64,000 bases of DNA from positions 199,114,862 to 199,178,861 of the forward strand of contig OY998178.1 of assembly GCA_963921935.1 (NCBI GenBank), read 5' to 3'. Below, piece by piece: positions 63,261 through 64,000 of this stretch. The notes beneath the pieces are model-generated. The model did not search any database. It was given only the letters and a program-made list of their open reading frames with translations, and was not told where the DNA came from. The translations under genes and the position numbers were made by a program. The number at the start of each line of letters is the position of its first letter. Within the stretch, counting starts at the first letter, position 1. This stretch comes from Galeruca laticollis. Taxonomy: Eukaryota > Arthropoda > Insecta > Coleoptera > Chrysomelidae.

Positions 63261-64000
63261 CGCGCGTTTTTATAAACAAAAAGAAAAGAAATGAAGAAAA
63301 ATTCAGGGTTTCTGGAAGATCTTCTGGTCGGTTTATCATTAATTGGATGGGAAACTGTAGACTTTGTTTAGTGGTTTAGTTCTGTTCTTTTGATCATGAA
63401 TAAAATAGAATAAGTTCTAAATGTAGTTTCTTAAAATATAAAGTGCGTAGAGCACTGTTTTTATCCACAATCACTATACTTTTCGTTGTTTTCAATTTAT
63501 TTGATAAATATAAAGATCCCCACGTAGCCTGCTGCAAATTAGACAACTTCCATCCACCGTGACGTTTGATGCTTGTGAAACATGAGATAAATGATGATGC
63601 TGCAAAATTTTTACTAACAGAAGAAATATACTAGGAGTACATATTTGTTTCATGCTCCTTTTACTCCACTTTTATTCTTTCAACTTGGCAAATACTTTTT
63701 CGTAAGCAGTTTTGGTCAAGGTTAGTCTTGACTAGACGTGTGTTTGTCGCGCCGAGCTACTTGCTTAGTTTTGTCGTAATTTTTGGTCGAAAAATATCGT
63801 TTTTTTCGCATACCGTTGGCTACAATCTGAAAGTTACTTTTCAACTACTTTGTGAAATGATATCAATGCAAGCTTTACGTGAAATTTGATTTATTCAATT
63901 TTCAATCGGTTTATACTCATAAAATAGTTAATTGTTTCCAGTGAAAAAACTCGTTGCCTGCATTATACCATTAGTCTGTGAGCCAGAATGGTGGTTTGTA
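63261..64000. other. Unassigned AT-rich right edge
   Basis: No gene or repeat recognised. Confidence 0.35.

Overview
This is a transposon graveyard from an animal nuclear genome, almost certainly an insect and plausibly a beetle. The sequence is AT-rich. I find no convincing ordinary host gene. A 350-bp copy of mitochondrial DNA (trnT-trnP-nad6) in the arthropod gene order and readable with the invertebrate mitochondrial code supports an arthropod host. The mobile families (RTE-like LINEs, Penelope-like elements, pogo, PIF/Harbinger with MADF partner genes, piggyBac, hAT, Tc1/IS630 and Gypsy) fit a large insect genome. Species cannot be fixed from the sequence.

Layout. 1-1850: a piggyBac-type N-terminus running off the left edge and a Tc1 relic. 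1850-10215: one minus-strand RTE-like LINE split by three separate insertions: a 174-bp-period tandem-repeat element (3489-4263), a TIR element (4946-7472) that itself holds a pogo deletion derivative (5271-7109), and a 2.3-kb PIF/Harbinger with perfect TTA duplications (7584-9907). 10259-15530: fragments of LINE, Penelope, a SANT-like TIR element and Tc1. 15534-22817: a second, 7.3-kb Harbinger inserted in that Tc1 relic and itself carrying tandem arrays and an ORF1-RNase H LINE deletion derivative. 23795-28567: a piggyBac element split by a GTF2IRD2-like hAT with a perfect 8-bp duplication. 29600-33900: a ZMYM/TTF-type hAT relic, the mitochondrial insertion and a long foldback repeat. 35471-40686: two Penelope elements head to head forming a near-perfect 2.47-kb-arm palindrome, each with an open RT-GIY-YIG frame and a hammerhead-like motif. 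43845-49655: an IS630/Tc1-type transposase split by a Gypsy LTR element (44163-48651). 52204-54791: a second, 5'-truncated Gypsy copy. 56930-62640: another LINE split by a second tandem-repeat element, which is split by a pogo element, which is split by a 358-bp insert.

Most notable is the Gypsy family. Both copies encode, in frame after the integrase GPY/F region, a TARG1/OARD1-like macro domain followed by a CCCH zinc finger. The longer copy also has a SAP domain at the Gag N-terminus and lacks protease, RT and most of RNase H while keeping integrase, so it looks like a non-autonomous lineage that captured an ADP-ribose-related module. Other strong observations are the two Harbingers whose transposase intron holds antisense MADF-gene exons, the Penelope palindrome with hammerhead-like sequences, and the mitochondrial insertion.

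Nearly all reading frames are broken. The Penelope ORFs (35852-38017 minus, 37965-40307 plus) are the only long intact ones. Boundaries are exact where a target duplication is quoted and approximate elsewhere.
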